Shown here piece after piece: positions 34,780 through 44,530 of a DNA stretch of 64,000 nucleotides (its first letter is position 1; each line of letters starts with the position of its first letter). The translations under genes were made by a program, and so were the position numbers. This DNA comes from Fischerella sp. PCC 9605 (lineage in GTDB: Bacteria; Cyanobacteriota; Cyanobacteriia; Cyanobacteriales; Nostocaceae). A model generated the notes under the pieces. The model did no database searches. It had not been told where the DNA came from and saw only the letters and a list, made by a program, of their open reading frames with translations. The stretch is taken from contig NZ_KI912149.1 of NCBI RefSeq assembly GCF_000517105.1, forward strand, positions 1,878,235 to 1,942,234, written 5' to 3'.

Positions 34780-37662
34780 CTACGCCATTTGTCTTTGCAT
34801 TAACTCGGCAAATAATCCTTCGCGTGAAGCCAGTTCTTCAAAACTTCCCTGTTGCACAATTCGACCTGCTTGGAGTACATAGATGCGTGTAGCCGAACGA
34901 ATTGTACTCAGTCGGTGAGCGATCGCGATTCGAGTAACCTTCAGCTGCTCTAAACTTTCACTGACAATCGCCTGAGTCCTATTATCTAAAGCACTAGTAG
35001 CCTCATCAAAGAGCAAAATCCGGGGTTTCAATGCCAAAGCACGAGCAATCAATAGTCGCTGGCGTTGTCCTCCAGAAAGATTACCACCACCTTCACTAAC
35101 CACAGTATGCATCTCCATTGGCATGACAGCGATATCTTCGGCTAATCCAGCCATCCGTGCTGCTTCCCAAGCTTCATCGAATGTAATCTGTGCGCCACCA
35201 GCAATATTCTCGAAAATCGATGCTGACTGAAGTTGACCATTTTGCAACACCACACCCAGCTGTCGGCGCACAGCATCTACATCTAACCCAGATAGGTCTT
35301 GACCATCGTAAAATATGCTACCTGCCTCTGGAGTTTCAAATCCAAGTAATAATCGGAATATAGTCGATTTACCGCTTCCAGAACCGCCAACAAGAGCAAT
35401 AAACTCCCCAGGGTCTGCATAAATATTGACATCATCCAGTATCAGTGGCCCATCATTGCGGTAGCGAAAAGTAACGCGATCCACAACAATTCTGCCAATG
35501 AGTTTACCAGGATCGGTTTTGCTGAGATCCACTTCTGGTATAGTTTGCAGAATTGGCTGGGTACGTTTCCACTGCGGGACAACTTGTAAAATTTCAGTAA
35601 CTGTATTGCTCAGGTTTGTTGTTCCTCTAGTAAAGTTGCCAAAGGCTGTGTGAAAAGCCAGGAAAGTGCCAAGGGATAGTCCGATCTCTCCTTGAGTCTG
35701 AGATTCTTCTAGCAGTTTGGCGGTAAACCAGAACAGTACTCCAGAAGTGACTAAAGGCATCACTGTATTGAAAAAAACAACCGCGTCTTCCACTTTTTGC
35801 GTGCTCAGTTCGAGCTTCACTTGCCGAGTGTAGTTTTTACTCCACGCGGCGAAGGCACGTTCTTGTCCTCCAGCAACATGCAGTTTAGAAATGCCATTGA
35901 TGAGCTGCACTGTCTGTCCAAAAATATTTCCTCGCACTTCCAGTAGCGGATGCATTTTGCGGACTAGAAGTAAACCAGAAATTATCGTCACAGCGATCGC
36001 CACTATGGTGACAGCAACAGCAACTAGGGCTAATTTGACGTTGTAGTAAAATAACTGCCCCAAGTAGAACAATGTGAAGAAACTGCTAATGAGATTAATC
36101 AGGGTTCTGCCACTGAGTTGACGACGGATCGTACTCACTGATGATACGCGAGCTTGCAGATCTCCTGTTGTGTACTGCCGAAAAAAGGATATCGGCAAGT
36201 TCAGCAACCGATCCCATACAGCTGCCTGAGTCGAAGCGTCCCCAGCTGTTTCCATCCGCAAGATCGCAAACCCCTGAGTTAGCTGAAATAGGGCTGTGCC
36301 CAAAGCAGCAACCAACAACCCCAATCCAATTTGCAGCAATAACCCCCTGTCACTATCTGGAATTGCGTTGTCCATGATAATTGCAGTGGCTTGGGGTGTA
36401 AGCATTCCCAAAAGCGTGACGACAATACCAGTAAATACAATGACAAGCAAGTCTCTCTTACGTCCTTTCAGAGCAAACAAGAGTATATCGAAAGCTTTGA
36501 TTGCTCGATCGGGCAAAGACCGATAAAACGTATAAGCAACGGGAGCCAGTGTAGAGGCTATGTGCTCATCTACCCTGACGCGGTTTTGCTCAACTGGGTC
36601 AAAGATTTCATAGCTAGTTGGAGTTAGGGGCAGCAACGCCATCGGTCGGTTATCTTGGTGGGTGTAAGCTACTAGTGGGCCGCAATCCTTCTGCCACCAG
36701 TTGTCCCGCAACAGTACCCGCCGCATTCGTACCCTTGAAGCCCGGACAATTGCCTCCAAAGGCTCCTTTACTCGTTTAAGATTTTCGGAGCGAGCAGGAG
36801 GGCGAATTTTCACGCCCATAGCTTTGCCTACCGCACCAGCAGCAACCAACAAAGGTGCACCTTCTAGAAAAAAATCGACCTTTTGGTAATTTAGCGTTGA
36901 TGCCAGTTCTCCTAGAGCTTCCGCTGTTACTTGATGATTTAAACGCTGGCGATCGCGCAACCGTTCCAATTCTTCCTGTGCTTCTTGTTCATCTAAGAAA
37001 TGAATGCAGTAGAGTATTTGAGTATGAAGTTGGGATAATCCTGCAAAAATAGTCTCTGGGTTGCGAATTTCTGAAGTAGCAACAGTTGTAAGTTGCACCT
37101 CCTCTTGAGCTTCTAACCACATCGCACAAGTGAGAGGAAAAATTCTAGCTGCACTTGTTAAAGCCAGTTCCTCATACCCCAGAAAGCGGACAGTCCCTTG
37201 CCGCAACTGTACCCAACAGACAACACCTAATTCAGGTTGGAAAGTCTGACCTTGATTGAGAGTAAATCGTGCTGGCAAAGCAGCCTTGACTTGAATTGCA
37301 GGTGTAGCAACATAAGAGAGTGCAGTACTAAGTTGCCGCAACCAATTTTCAATCCAAGCGATCGCCCTATCATCTGCATTGGTTGTTAATTCTCTGAAAT
37401 ATTCAGGCTGTAGGTGTAGCAATTGTGTCTCCCCTATTGGCACTGCCAAAATTTGATGGTGCTGAAAAGAATTGGCAGCAGTTCCGAAAAGAGCCTCTCC
37501 CCGACCAATGCTACATAGATAACGACGAGTGCCTTTAATCACACCATTTTTAATAGTGACGACAAACAATGCTATGGAACCGGACTGAACTACCCAAACC
37601 CTAGAAGGATCATCCAGCAGTATTGGTTCATTGGCTTTAATTTCGTATATTTGCCCCCGCAT
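34780..37662 (-). CDS. NHLM-type ABC exporter without peptidase
   Basis: A 960-residue half-transporter of the NHLM bacteriocin-export family. An N-terminal cyclic-nucleotide-binding/cupin-like domain (about 1-110) and a linker region come first, then the membrane domain (about 400-690, starting DLLVIVFTGIVVTLLGM), and an ATPase domain with Walker A GGSGSGKST near 757, LSGGQRQRLLIARAL and Walker B ILLFDEATSALD. There is no C39 peptidase, so it should pair with the peptidase-bearing exporter encoded directly upstream, making a heteromeric exporter. It is the last gene in the leftward lanthipeptide operon. Confidence 0.92.
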   Translation of the reverse strand: MRGQIYEIKANEPILLDDPSRVWVVQSGSIALFVVTIKNGVIKGTRRYLCSIGRGEALFGTAANSFQHHQILAVPIGETQLLHLQPEYFRELTTNADDRAIAWIENWLRQLSTALSYVATPAIQVKAALPARFTLNQGQTFQPELGVVCWVQLRQGTVRFLGYEELALTSAARIFPLTCAMWLEAQEEVQLTTVATSEIRNPETIFAGLSQLHTQILYCIHFLDEQEAQEELERLRDRQRLNHQVTAEALGELASTLNYQKVDFFLEGAPLLVAAGAVGKAMGVKIRPPARSENLKRVKEPLEAIVRASRVRMRRVLLRDNWWQKDCGPLVAYTHQDNRPMALLPLTPTSYEIFDPVEQNRVRVDEHIASTLAPVAYTFYRSLPDRAIKAFDILLFALKGRKRDLLVIVFTGIVVTLLGMLTPQATAIIMDNAIPDSDRGLLLQIGLGLLVAALGTALFQLTQGFAILRMETAGDASTQAAVWDRLLNLPISFFRQYTTGDLQARVSSVSTIRRQLSGRTLINLISSFFTLFYLGQLFYYNVKLALVAVAVTIVAIAVTIISGLLLVRKMHPLLEVRGNIFGQTVQLINGISKLHVAGGQERAFAAWSKNYTRQVKLELSTQKVEDAVVFFNTVMPLVTSGVLFWFTAKLLEESQTQGEIGLSLGTFLAFHTAFGNFTRGTTNLSNTVTEILQVVPQWKRTQPILQTIPEVDLSKTDPGKLIGRIVVDRVTFRYRNDGPLILDDVNIYADPGEFIALVGGSGSGKSTIFRLLLGFETPEAGSIFYDGQDLSGLDVDAVRRQLGVVLQNGQLQSASIFENIAGGAQITFDEAWEAARMAGLAEDIAVMPMEMHTVVSEGGGNLSGGQRQRLLIARALALKPRILLFDEATSALDNRTQAIVSESLEQLKVTRIAIAHRLSTIRSATRIYVLQAGRIVQQGSFEELASREGLFAELMQRQMA

Positions 37663-37945
37663 TGTCGCTTCGCTCCAATTTTAAATACAAAAATTGATTT
37701 TTAATTTTTAATTACGTCTAATGTAAATTAGCCGAACTCACTTTAAGCCGCACCAATTAATAGATTGATTGCAAAATTCAGTTTTATGGTAGTAACGACC
37801 ACAGATAAAATTGGTCATTGGTCATTGGTAGCTTTATTCCCTATTACCTATTACTGACCTTTATAAATTCATATTAGACATAAATTATTTTTGACTTTTG
37901 ACCCTTCGCTGCGCCCCTTGGGCATGCTTTTGACTTTTGACTTTT
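37663..37945. other. Spacer between the two exporter genes
   Basis: 283 bases, AT-rich, with a GGTCATTGGTCATTGG repeat (37812-37828) and a tandem TTTTGACTTTTGAC run (37891-37944), the same class as before psbB2. No gene; no clear terminator. Confidence 0.5.
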
Positions 37946-40258
37946 TTAAAGTGCTTCTCCTTCAGTGCGGATTAACCGCGAGTAAACACCTTCGACTTGC
38001 CACAATTGTTGGTGAGTGCCGCGTTGTACTACTTTTCCGCGTTCCAAAACAATGATTTCATCACAGTCGCGGATAGTACTTAAGCGGTGTGCCACAATAA
38101 TGCAGGTGCATCCCCGTCGCCGCAGATTTTCATCAATAATTTTTTCTGTCTCCACATCTAAAGCGCTGGTCGCTTCATCCATGATGAGAATGGAGGGATT
38201 GTTTACCAAAGCACGGGCAATTTCCAAACGTTGTCTTTGACCACCACTTAAGTTAGCAGCACCTTCTATTAGTTCTGCATCTAATCCTCCAGCCATTGAG
38301 AGAATCACATTGTCAATAGCTGCATCTTCACAAGCTCGCATCAGGTTTTTGTCTGATATCGTGACATCCCATAGGGTTAAATTATCTCTGACAGTGCCGC
38401 CAAATAGGAGGATTTCTTGTTCCACCATTGTGACAGAGTTAGTAAGTAATTGGTGGGGAATCTGCTCTTTTGGTTTACCATCAAACAGAATTTCGCCTGC
38501 CCAAGGTTGGTAAAGTCCGCTTAAGAGTTTAGCAATGGTAGACTTACCAGAACCGCTTCCACCTACTAAAGCTACTCGCTGTCCTGGTTTAATTGAGAGG
38601 TTAAAGTTTTCAATCAGTGGTGCTTCTAGACGACTATAGCCAAATACGATGTTTCGCAACTCCACATAACCCTGTAATTTGGGTAGAAGCGAGTGGTCAG
38701 AGGACGGAGAAAGGGCAAGGGGTAAAGGCAAAAGGGAAGAATCTTCCCCTTGTCCTTTAACCTTTTCCGTTTTCCCTGTATTTATGCTCCTCTGCTCTAC
38801 TTGTGGCGCGATGGGGTTATTTAGCACATCATCTAAGCGAATTAAATTACCCTCTAGTTCTTGAAGATTACTGCCAAAGTTGACGAGATTGTTGACGGGG
38901 TCTTGGAAATTTTGCATCAGGCCTTGAAAGGCTATGAGCATACCGATACTGAGATGCCCATTCATCACCCGTAAACCGCCTACAACCAACAAAAACATTG
39001 AAGAGAGGGCGGACATGAGCATGGGTAAGACAGAAAATATCTGGTTTGTTGTCCCCAGTTCTTGCTGAGAATTGATAGCTTTGGTGTAGTAACCTGACCA
39101 CCGGGAAAAGAAATCAGATTCTAACCCAGATGCCTTAAGAGTTTCTATACTTTGGAGAGCAGCAATGGATGTGCCAGCAGCTTTACCATACTCTTGTATC
39201 AATCGCTGATTAGCGTCTGTGCGCTGTCGGGAAATCCATCGTAAAGTTATTATATTTACAGCAGCAAAGCTGGCTGTAATCAAAGTCAGTACCCAATCAT
39301 ATTGGAACATAATTAGGGCATAAAAAATTACCATAACTGCATCAATGGCAGTAGTCGCCAACTTTCCCGAAAGGACATCAGCGACTTGGTCGTTAAGAGT
39401 GGTGCGATAACTGATTTCTCCAGCAAATCGTTGGGCATAAAAACTAATAGGTAAGCGCAGGATGTGCCAGAGAAAGCGGCTGGACATTCCGACAGCTAGC
39501 TTAATTTTCAGGCGGCGCAGGTAGCGTAGCCGCAGTAGGGTTAGCGACCCTTGGAGTATTGCGGCGATCGCCATTGCCAAGAGTAATGGACGCAGCCAAT
39601 GCTGACGTTGCTGCACCAAGATATCATCTACAAATATCTGGCTAAATACGGGAATCGCCATCCCAATCGTGGTTAAGAAAAATCCCGCAATCATGCAGTA
39701 AACTAAAGCACCAGCAGAACCCTGGAGTCTTTCCCATAGCGATAAAATTATGCTGGGTTGGCGACCACCTTTAGTGAACTCCTCGCCTGGTTCCATCACC
39801 AGCACTACTCCGGTATACCCCTCGTCAAATTCCTGTAGGGAGACATGACGCGGGCCTGTAGCAGGGTCATTGAGATAAACACGCTGTTTGCTAAATCCCT
39901 CTACTACCAGAAAGTGGTTGAAGTTCCAGAAGACAATATAGGGAGGGTGCAGATCCTGAAGTTGCTTCAGTTCCTTCTTAAAACCTTTCGCCTGGAGTCC
40001 ATAATTTCTAGCGGCTTTGAGCATGTTAGATGCCTTACTACCATCACGAGAAACGCCGCACTCTCGACGCAATTCTGGCAGTGGCACAATTCTTCTGTAG
40101 TAACCTAAAATAATGCCCAAAGCAGCAGCACCACATTCCACTGCCTCCATTTGCAACAATGTAGGAGTTTTGACGCGCAAGACTCTAGCTTGTAGTAGTT
40201 TTTGTAGGTACTGCCAAGGATGAATCGGTGTTGCTAACGTTGGATTAGTAGATACCAC
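37946..40258 (-). CDS. NHLM-type peptidase-containing ABC exporter (PCAT)
   Basis: A 770-residue exporter that should cut leader peptides after Gly-Gly and export the core. The C39 peptidase domain (about 28-165) keeps its triad: Cys42 in VECGAAAL, His115 in WNFNHFLVVEGF and Asp131 in NDPATG. A six-helix membrane domain follows (about 180-470), then a linker rich in Ser/Pro, and the ATPase (GGSGSGKST, LSGGQRQRLEIARAL, ILIMDEATSALD). It overlaps the HlyD-like gene by 14 bases. Likely substrates are the NHLP precursor at 53.5 kb and perhaps the small GG peptide at 30.8 kb. Confidence 0.94.
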   Translation of the reverse strand: MVSTNPTLATPIHPWQYLQKLLQARVLRVKTPTLLQMEAVECGAAALGIILGYYRRIVPLPELRRECGVSRDGSKASNMLKAARNYGLQAKGFKKELKQLQDLHPPYIVFWNFNHFLVVEGFSKQRVYLNDPATGPRHVSLQEFDEGYTGVVLVMEPGEEFTKGGRQPSIILSLWERLQGSAGALVYCMIAGFFLTTIGMAIPVFSQIFVDDILVQQRQHWLRPLLLAMAIAAILQGSLTLLRLRYLRRLKIKLAVGMSSRFLWHILRLPISFYAQRFAGEISYRTTLNDQVADVLSGKLATTAIDAVMVIFYALIMFQYDWVLTLITASFAAVNIITLRWISRQRTDANQRLIQEYGKAAGTSIAALQSIETLKASGLESDFFSRWSGYYTKAINSQQELGTTNQIFSVLPMLMSALSSMFLLVVGGLRVMNGHLSIGMLIAFQGLMQNFQDPVNNLVNFGSNLQELEGNLIRLDDVLNNPIAPQVEQRSINTGKTEKVKGQGEDSSLLPLPLALSPSSDHSLLPKLQGYVELRNIVFGYSRLEAPLIENFNLSIKPGQRVALVGGSGSGKSTIAKLLSGLYQPWAGEILFDGKPKEQIPHQLLTNSVTMVEQEILLFGGTVRDNLTLWDVTISDKNLMRACEDAAIDNVILSMAGGLDAELIEGAANLSGGQRQRLEIARALVNNPSILIMDEATSALDVETEKIIDENLRRRGCTCIIVAHRLSTIRDCDEIIVLERGKVVQRGTHQQLWQVEGVYSRLIRTEGEAL

Positions 40259-41693
40259 TGAATTCCCTCAAGATAGGTAAAACAAAGGTGATAGGAGCGC
40301 GTTCTTCTACCTTGACTCGCACAACAGTAGTAGTCCCAGGAGATATTTTGAGATGCGGCCCGGTGGAAGAAGACCACTTGTAGCCACTAAAAGTTTGAGA
40401 ATCTAGTTCCAAATCAGAGAATACTTGCATTAAACCAGCTTGTTTTTCAGATACCAAACCTTCCACCACTTCTGGATTGCCTACCTCAGACGCAGCGGCT
40501 TGTTTTGTAATTGGAAACCGAGAGATACTGTTTACAGAACCCACAATACCGCCAAAGCGTTCCCGCTTAACTGTTTGAGGGGTAATTTGGATTGTCATAC
40601 CTGCCTGAATTTTCTTGCCATCGGCGACCGGAAAATAGGTTACACTAACTAGCTTACTAGATGGTGTCTCGGCATCTATGCTTGCTAGGCGGGTTCCTCT
40701 ATCGACAACCTGTCCTGGTGTAACGGTTATTTCCAGAATGCGTCCTGAGTGTTGACTGATAATTTGGCTATTGTTGCCTAGTTCTAGTTCTAATTTGGCA
40801 ATCTCTCGCTTGACTTCTTGAATCTCTTTTTTCCGGGTAGTTGCATTTTCCAGGTCTTGTTGAGCCACAGAAGCTTGTTTGCTATCCAGTTCTTTCAACT
40901 TAGCTTGCAGTTCAGAGATTGAACTGAGGTTTTCGCGATAGTCTTTCTCTTGTTCAGTCTCCTTAACATCTAGTTCTTTTAACTTGGCTTGAAGTTCAGA
41001 GATTTTTTCAAGATTTTGCAAATATTGCTGTTCTGCCTCTAAAGCATCATCACCTGAAATTGCTCCTTCTGTCTTGAATAGCTGTCTGCGGATTTCCATT
41101 CTCTGCTTGTAAACGGAAGTCAATGCTTGGGCTTCTCGGAGACGTTGCTGCAAGCCTTGGCGTTGCAACCTAATAGAGACACTGCCTTTAGTTTTAAGGA
41201 GAGGCGTCAGGGCTTGCAATTCGCGGATGCGTTGCTGAAGATATAAGCGTTGTTGCTGCATCGACCGTTTATCTTGTTCCAGCCGCAATCCTTGCAGCGA
41301 ACCTGCGGCTTTATCTTGTGACTCTAGTTCTGTCAATTTAGATTGCTGTTGCTGTAGCTGCTTGCGGAGTTCAGTTTGGTCAATCGTCGCCAGCACCTGC
41401 CCCTTTTTGACGATATCTCCAACTTTGACATTGAGAGCTATTAACTGCCCTGAACTTTTCGATTGCAGCGGTACAACTTTGCTTGGGTAAATTAGTACCC
41501 CTCGACCCTCAACAGTGATAGGGATGCGTCCATAAATACTCCAGATGACAGCTACTCCTACCAAGGAACCCAAGGTGACTAGAGGTAGCCAGCTTCTGGG
41601 GCTGACTACCTGCATGAGCTGGTCTAGTCTTTCAGGAGAGGATAGGCGGTCTAGTGATTCTTTTCTGAACAGGTTGCGCTTTTGGTTTAACAT
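40245..41693 (-). CDS. HlyD-type adaptor of the NHLM export system
   Basis: A 482-residue periplasmic adaptor linking the inner-membrane exporter to an outer-membrane channel. One N-terminal helix (about 35-55, SWLPLVTLGSLVGVAVIWSIYG), a biotinyl-lipoyl-like segment (VVPLQSKSSGQLIALNVKVGDIVKKGQVLATID), a very long coiled coil (about 105-310, with two near-identical KISELQAKLKELD and SISELQAKLKELD segments) and a C-terminal beta domain (TPGQVVDRGTRLA). No TolC gene is nearby; the cell's general one would be used. Overlaps the peptidase exporter gene. Confidence 0.93.
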   Translation of the reverse strand: MLNQKRNLFRKESLDRLSSPERLDQLMQVVSPRSWLPLVTLGSLVGVAVIWSIYGRIPITVEGRGVLIYPSKVVPLQSKSSGQLIALNVKVGDIVKKGQVLATIDQTELRKQLQQQQSKLTELESQDKAAGSLQGLRLEQDKRSMQQQRLYLQQRIRELQALTPLLKTKGSVSIRLQRQGLQQRLREAQALTSVYKQRMEIRRQLFKTEGAISGDDALEAEQQYLQNLEKISELQAKLKELDVKETEQEKDYRENLSSISELQAKLKELDSKQASVAQQDLENATTRKKEIQEVKREIAKLELELGNNSQIISQHSGRILEITVTPGQVVDRGTRLASIDAETPSSKLVSVTYFPVADGKKIQAGMTIQITPQTVKRERFGGIVGSVNSISRFPITKQAAASEVGNPEVVEGLVSEKQAGLMQVFSDLELDSQTFSGYKWSSSTGPHLKISPGTTTVVRVKVEERAPITFVLPILREFSGIY

Positions 41694-42045
41694 TTTTCTT
41701 CGCCCCCTAAATCTTTAGATAACCACCCACCGAATAGGGGGAAAAACTTTCTTAGAAAGTATTTCCATTTATCACGATTCTCGCAACACTAAAAGTAGGG
41801 TGTTCTTATTGCTTAAACAATGCTTTTTCTAAGGTTTACTTTCTCAATATTAGGAGCTAAATAATTAATAAACAATGCAAAAATTTTAGGTAGATACCCG
41901 CAATTTTTTTGATTTTAATGATTCATTGAATGTGTTCTATTTATCTGAAGCATATGAACTTTAAAACGACAAAATTGAGCGTTGTCTTTAACAACGCCCA
42001 AAGTTTAAGTGGACTATTTTTGCAATTAATTAATAGCCCTAAATT
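41694..42045. other. Spacer before the HlyD gene
   Basis: 352 bases without a gene. AT-rich; includes CTTTCTTAGAAAG (a short dyad near 41747-41759) and long A/T runs. An internal promoter for the exporter genes could lie here, but no boxes are convincing. Confidence 0.45.
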
Positions 42046-43146
42046 TTATACTGAAACATTTTTTAGATGTTCCTGCATCCAATCAAATCTTTTTCCAGCC
42101 AGTGCCATGCTATCTAAGATATTTAACTCCAATTCATCTTCATATTCAATATTTTCATCTAGTGGCTGACCTTGGCTATAAACTCGCCGACTATAACCCA
42201 ATCGGGTGTACATTCCCTGCAATCTATTGGAAAGCAAAGTAGCAATCACTCGATAAAAACGAGATGCAAATCCTACATCTTGCTGCAATTTTGCTGCTAG
42301 TTGCTGCCGGGAAATTGATAAAACAAGGGTATCTTCAACTGTCTTGATAGTTGCAGAGGGTAGACGACCATCGATAAAGGGTGTTTCCCCTACGATTTCG
42401 CCTTTCGATAATCTTGCTATCTCTCGACTGATAATTTCGCTATCCTCGATCGCTGCAAAAGCACGAGCCAAGGGATTGCGCTCATCAAGAGAAATAGACA
42501 GTGACATTGTTCCACCTAAGAGAATATACAGCGCATCTACAGGGCCTCCTTCACGGATAAGTACTGTGTTAGCAGCAATTTTTTGCTGAGTTCCACACGC
42601 CATCATCCAATCGATGTCACTACCGTGCAATTCCCCTAAAACACACAGCACATCCTTTAGTGGTTGACCTTGTGCGAGGTTACTACGACCGAATTGATTG
42701 ATGATGCTTTGCAATCTGTCTGAGAGCATAATCGCGATCGCTCGATAAAAGCGCGTCGCAAAACCTACATCATGCTGCAATTTAACTGCTAATTGTTGTT
42801 GGGAAATCGACATCACAAGCGACTTTTCTACAGCCTTAACTGTAGTGGCGATCGGACAGATACCAACAAAGGGAACTTCTCCAACTACCTCGCCGCTTGA
42901 TAACCTAGCAATTTCCCGACTTGAAGATTCACTACCCTCTATGACTGCAAAAGCACGAGCTAAAAAATTATTATCAGATTGGGATACATTAACTGTTAAA
43001 GTTCCATCTAGTAGGATATGTAGGGAATCGGCAGCTTTTCCTTCCTGGATGAGTACAGTACCAACAGGTATTTCTCTTTGGCGACCTGTCGCAATCATCC
43101 ATTCTATATCACTGTTAGTTAATTCTTTGAGCAAAACTTCTGTCAT
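42046..43146 (-). CDS. Tandem cyclic-nucleotide-binding protein associated with bacteriocin transport
   Basis: A 366-residue protein from ATG 43146 (MTEVLLKELTNSDIEWMIATG); an ATG at 43176 is less likely. It contains two copies of a cNMP-binding domain (about 5-150 and 180-320), each with IEWMIATG/IDWMMACG, PVGTVLIQEG/AANTVLIREG, REIARLSSGEVVGEVPFV/REIARLSKGEIVGETPFI and KLQHDVGFATRFYRAIA/KLQQDVGFASRFYRVIA. This doubled form is known as a component next to NHLM exporters (TIGR03896-type). No HTH, so it probably gates the exporter or another protein rather than DNA. The C-terminus carries an acidic tail. Confidence 0.9.
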   Translation of the reverse strand: MTEVLLKELTNSDIEWMIATGRQREIPVGTVLIQEGKAADSLHILLDGTLTVNVSQSDNNFLARAFAVIEGSESSSREIARLSSGEVVGEVPFVGICPIATTVKAVEKSLVMSISQQQLAVKLQHDVGFATRFYRAIAIMLSDRLQSIINQFGRSNLAQGQPLKDVLCVLGELHGSDIDWMMACGTQQKIAANTVLIREGGPVDALYILLGGTMSLSISLDERNPLARAFAAIEDSEIISREIARLSKGEIVGETPFIDGRLPSATIKTVEDTLVLSISRQQLAAKLQQDVGFASRFYRVIATLLSNRLQGMYTRLGYSRRVYSQGQPLDENIEYEDELELNILDSMALAGKRFDWMQEHLKNVSV

Positions 43147-43236
43147 AACTTCAACTTTCCTATGTTCTATTAACAAAAACTTGGAGAAAAATCTCAGAGG
43201 CGCACCAGAACGCAGAGAAAGTTTGAAACTCTATAA

Positions 43237-44400
43237 TTACAAACTTTTCTGTAATTTCTCTAGAGTTTTCTGAATGCGAATATTTGCCTCTGCTGAAGCT
43301 AATTCTTCTAAGGTTAAGTAGGTCAAGCTCATTAACATTAGAGGTTGAATATTGCTGTTGATCAACTCGTCTACATGTTCACTATCAAAGCACTCCAAAT
43401 TCTCTGCGGCAGTTTTCAGCAATGCTTGTAGAATCTTAAAAGCGCCATCTGAAAGCGGTGGCTGACCTCGGTAATTTTCCAGCCTCCCTCCTTCTCGATA
43501 ATTGGGAAATGACTCCAATCCCAGAAAGCGCAAAAACCAATCGGCTCGATAGTACCCACAAGCAGCAACAATCCCCCTGTAGTCAGCAATTAGTTCATCG
43601 AGCATATTATTTCGCATCGAGTTAAACATGCGACGCGTGAAGTAGTGGGTACATTCATGTTCCAGCCGAATTGTTAGGGAATAGCGCAGCCATTCGGTTT
43701 CTTCAAGTCCCATATCACTGGCTGAAACATTGCTATAGGGGCCATCACTTAAAATAATCAACCTATCCTGATAAAGCTCTTTTTGGGATTTAATTCGCTG
43801 AAATTCTTCCTTCCATCTACTTTCGGAACAATTACCAGCATTGCGAGTTTCCCATTGTTGGCGAAAGGCGCGAATTCTGTCCCAGTTATTAAACCCACTG
43901 ATCGTGCAGGCTCCCATAGAAGCAGAAACTGGTAATGGTTCATTCCGCATAGCCAGCGCCTGTACCAGAGAAACAAAGTCCTCTCGGTTCCCAGCAAGTA
44001 AAACCGGAATTGCTCCTGCGAGGCTTTGATGCACAAACAATTGCAGTTTATCTGGTTGTTGCAAAACCAAACCAGTCGCCTCAGCCATCCCATCCACCGA
44101 CATCCCTTTACGAGTAGCAGCATTATAGGGAATAGTTTGACTGATACTTGCTTTGATCGGAAAGCGAAACTGTACCAGTCGCTGTTTCAGGGTTTCAAAT
44201 GCTCCTATATCTCTAGCTTCAAGAGCGTATTTTTCCCAAGCCGAAACATGGGCTTCTGGTGGAAGCGGAAAATTAATGGGATGGTTGAAGTTGTTGCAAT
44301 TAAAAACGTTATGATTGTATGCCAATAATTCCTCTACTTCTGAAGCATTGGCTCCGAAGTAGGCAAGAACATTAGCACGAAATAATTTTTGATTGAACAT
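43237..44400 (-). CDS. Putative HExxH metalloprotease-like protein of the lanthipeptide locus
   Basis: A 387-residue protein I do not recognise by name. A zinc-peptidase signature is visible: HECTH at 248-252 (His-Glu-x-x-His), followed 16 residues later by DELIADYRG (268-276), where the second Glu or Asp could be the third ligand, as in gluzincin-like enzymes. The N-terminus reads MFNQKLFRANVLAYFGA; no signal peptide or membrane segment. It lies between the MinD-like and the cNMP-binding genes, all on the same strand, so it is probably part of the peptide system. It might trim or degrade the peptide inside the cell; inferred only. Confidence 0.65.
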   Translation of the reverse strand: MFNQKLFRANVLAYFGANASEVEELLAYNHNVFNCNNFNHPINFPLPPEAHVSAWEKYALEARDIGAFETLKQRLVQFRFPIKASISQTIPYNAATRKGMSVDGMAEATGLVLQQPDKLQLFVHQSLAGAIPVLLAGNREDFVSLVQALAMRNEPLPVSASMGACTISGFNNWDRIRAFRQQWETRNAGNCSESRWKEEFQRIKSQKELYQDRLIILSDGPYSNVSASDMGLEETEWLRYSLTIRLEHECTHYFTRRMFNSMRNNMLDELIADYRGIVAACGYYRADWFLRFLGLESFPNYREGGRLENYRGQPPLSDGAFKILQALLKTAAENLECFDSEHVDELINSNIQPLMLMSLTYLTLEELASAEANIRIQKTLEKLQKSL

Positions 44401-44530
44401 GGTTAGTAGTTAGTGGTTAGTGGTTAGTAGTTAGTAGTTAGTAGTTCATGGAGAAAATCATGAACCATCAACAACTAACACCCAAAAACTAACAATTAAC
44501 AAATGACCAATGACTAATGACTAATGACTA
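44401..44530. repeat. Heptamer STRR spacer
   Basis: TTAGTGG/TTAGTAG units (44404-44446), then AACTAACA-type units and a GACTAATGACTAATGACTAA run (in part 44511-44529). It fills the gap between the HExxH gene and the MinD-like gene. Confidence 0.75.

Noticed and set aside
36141-37052. Several rightward frames across the exporter genes
   Set aside because: Antisense shadows of the ABC exporter, which has full domain support on the other strand.
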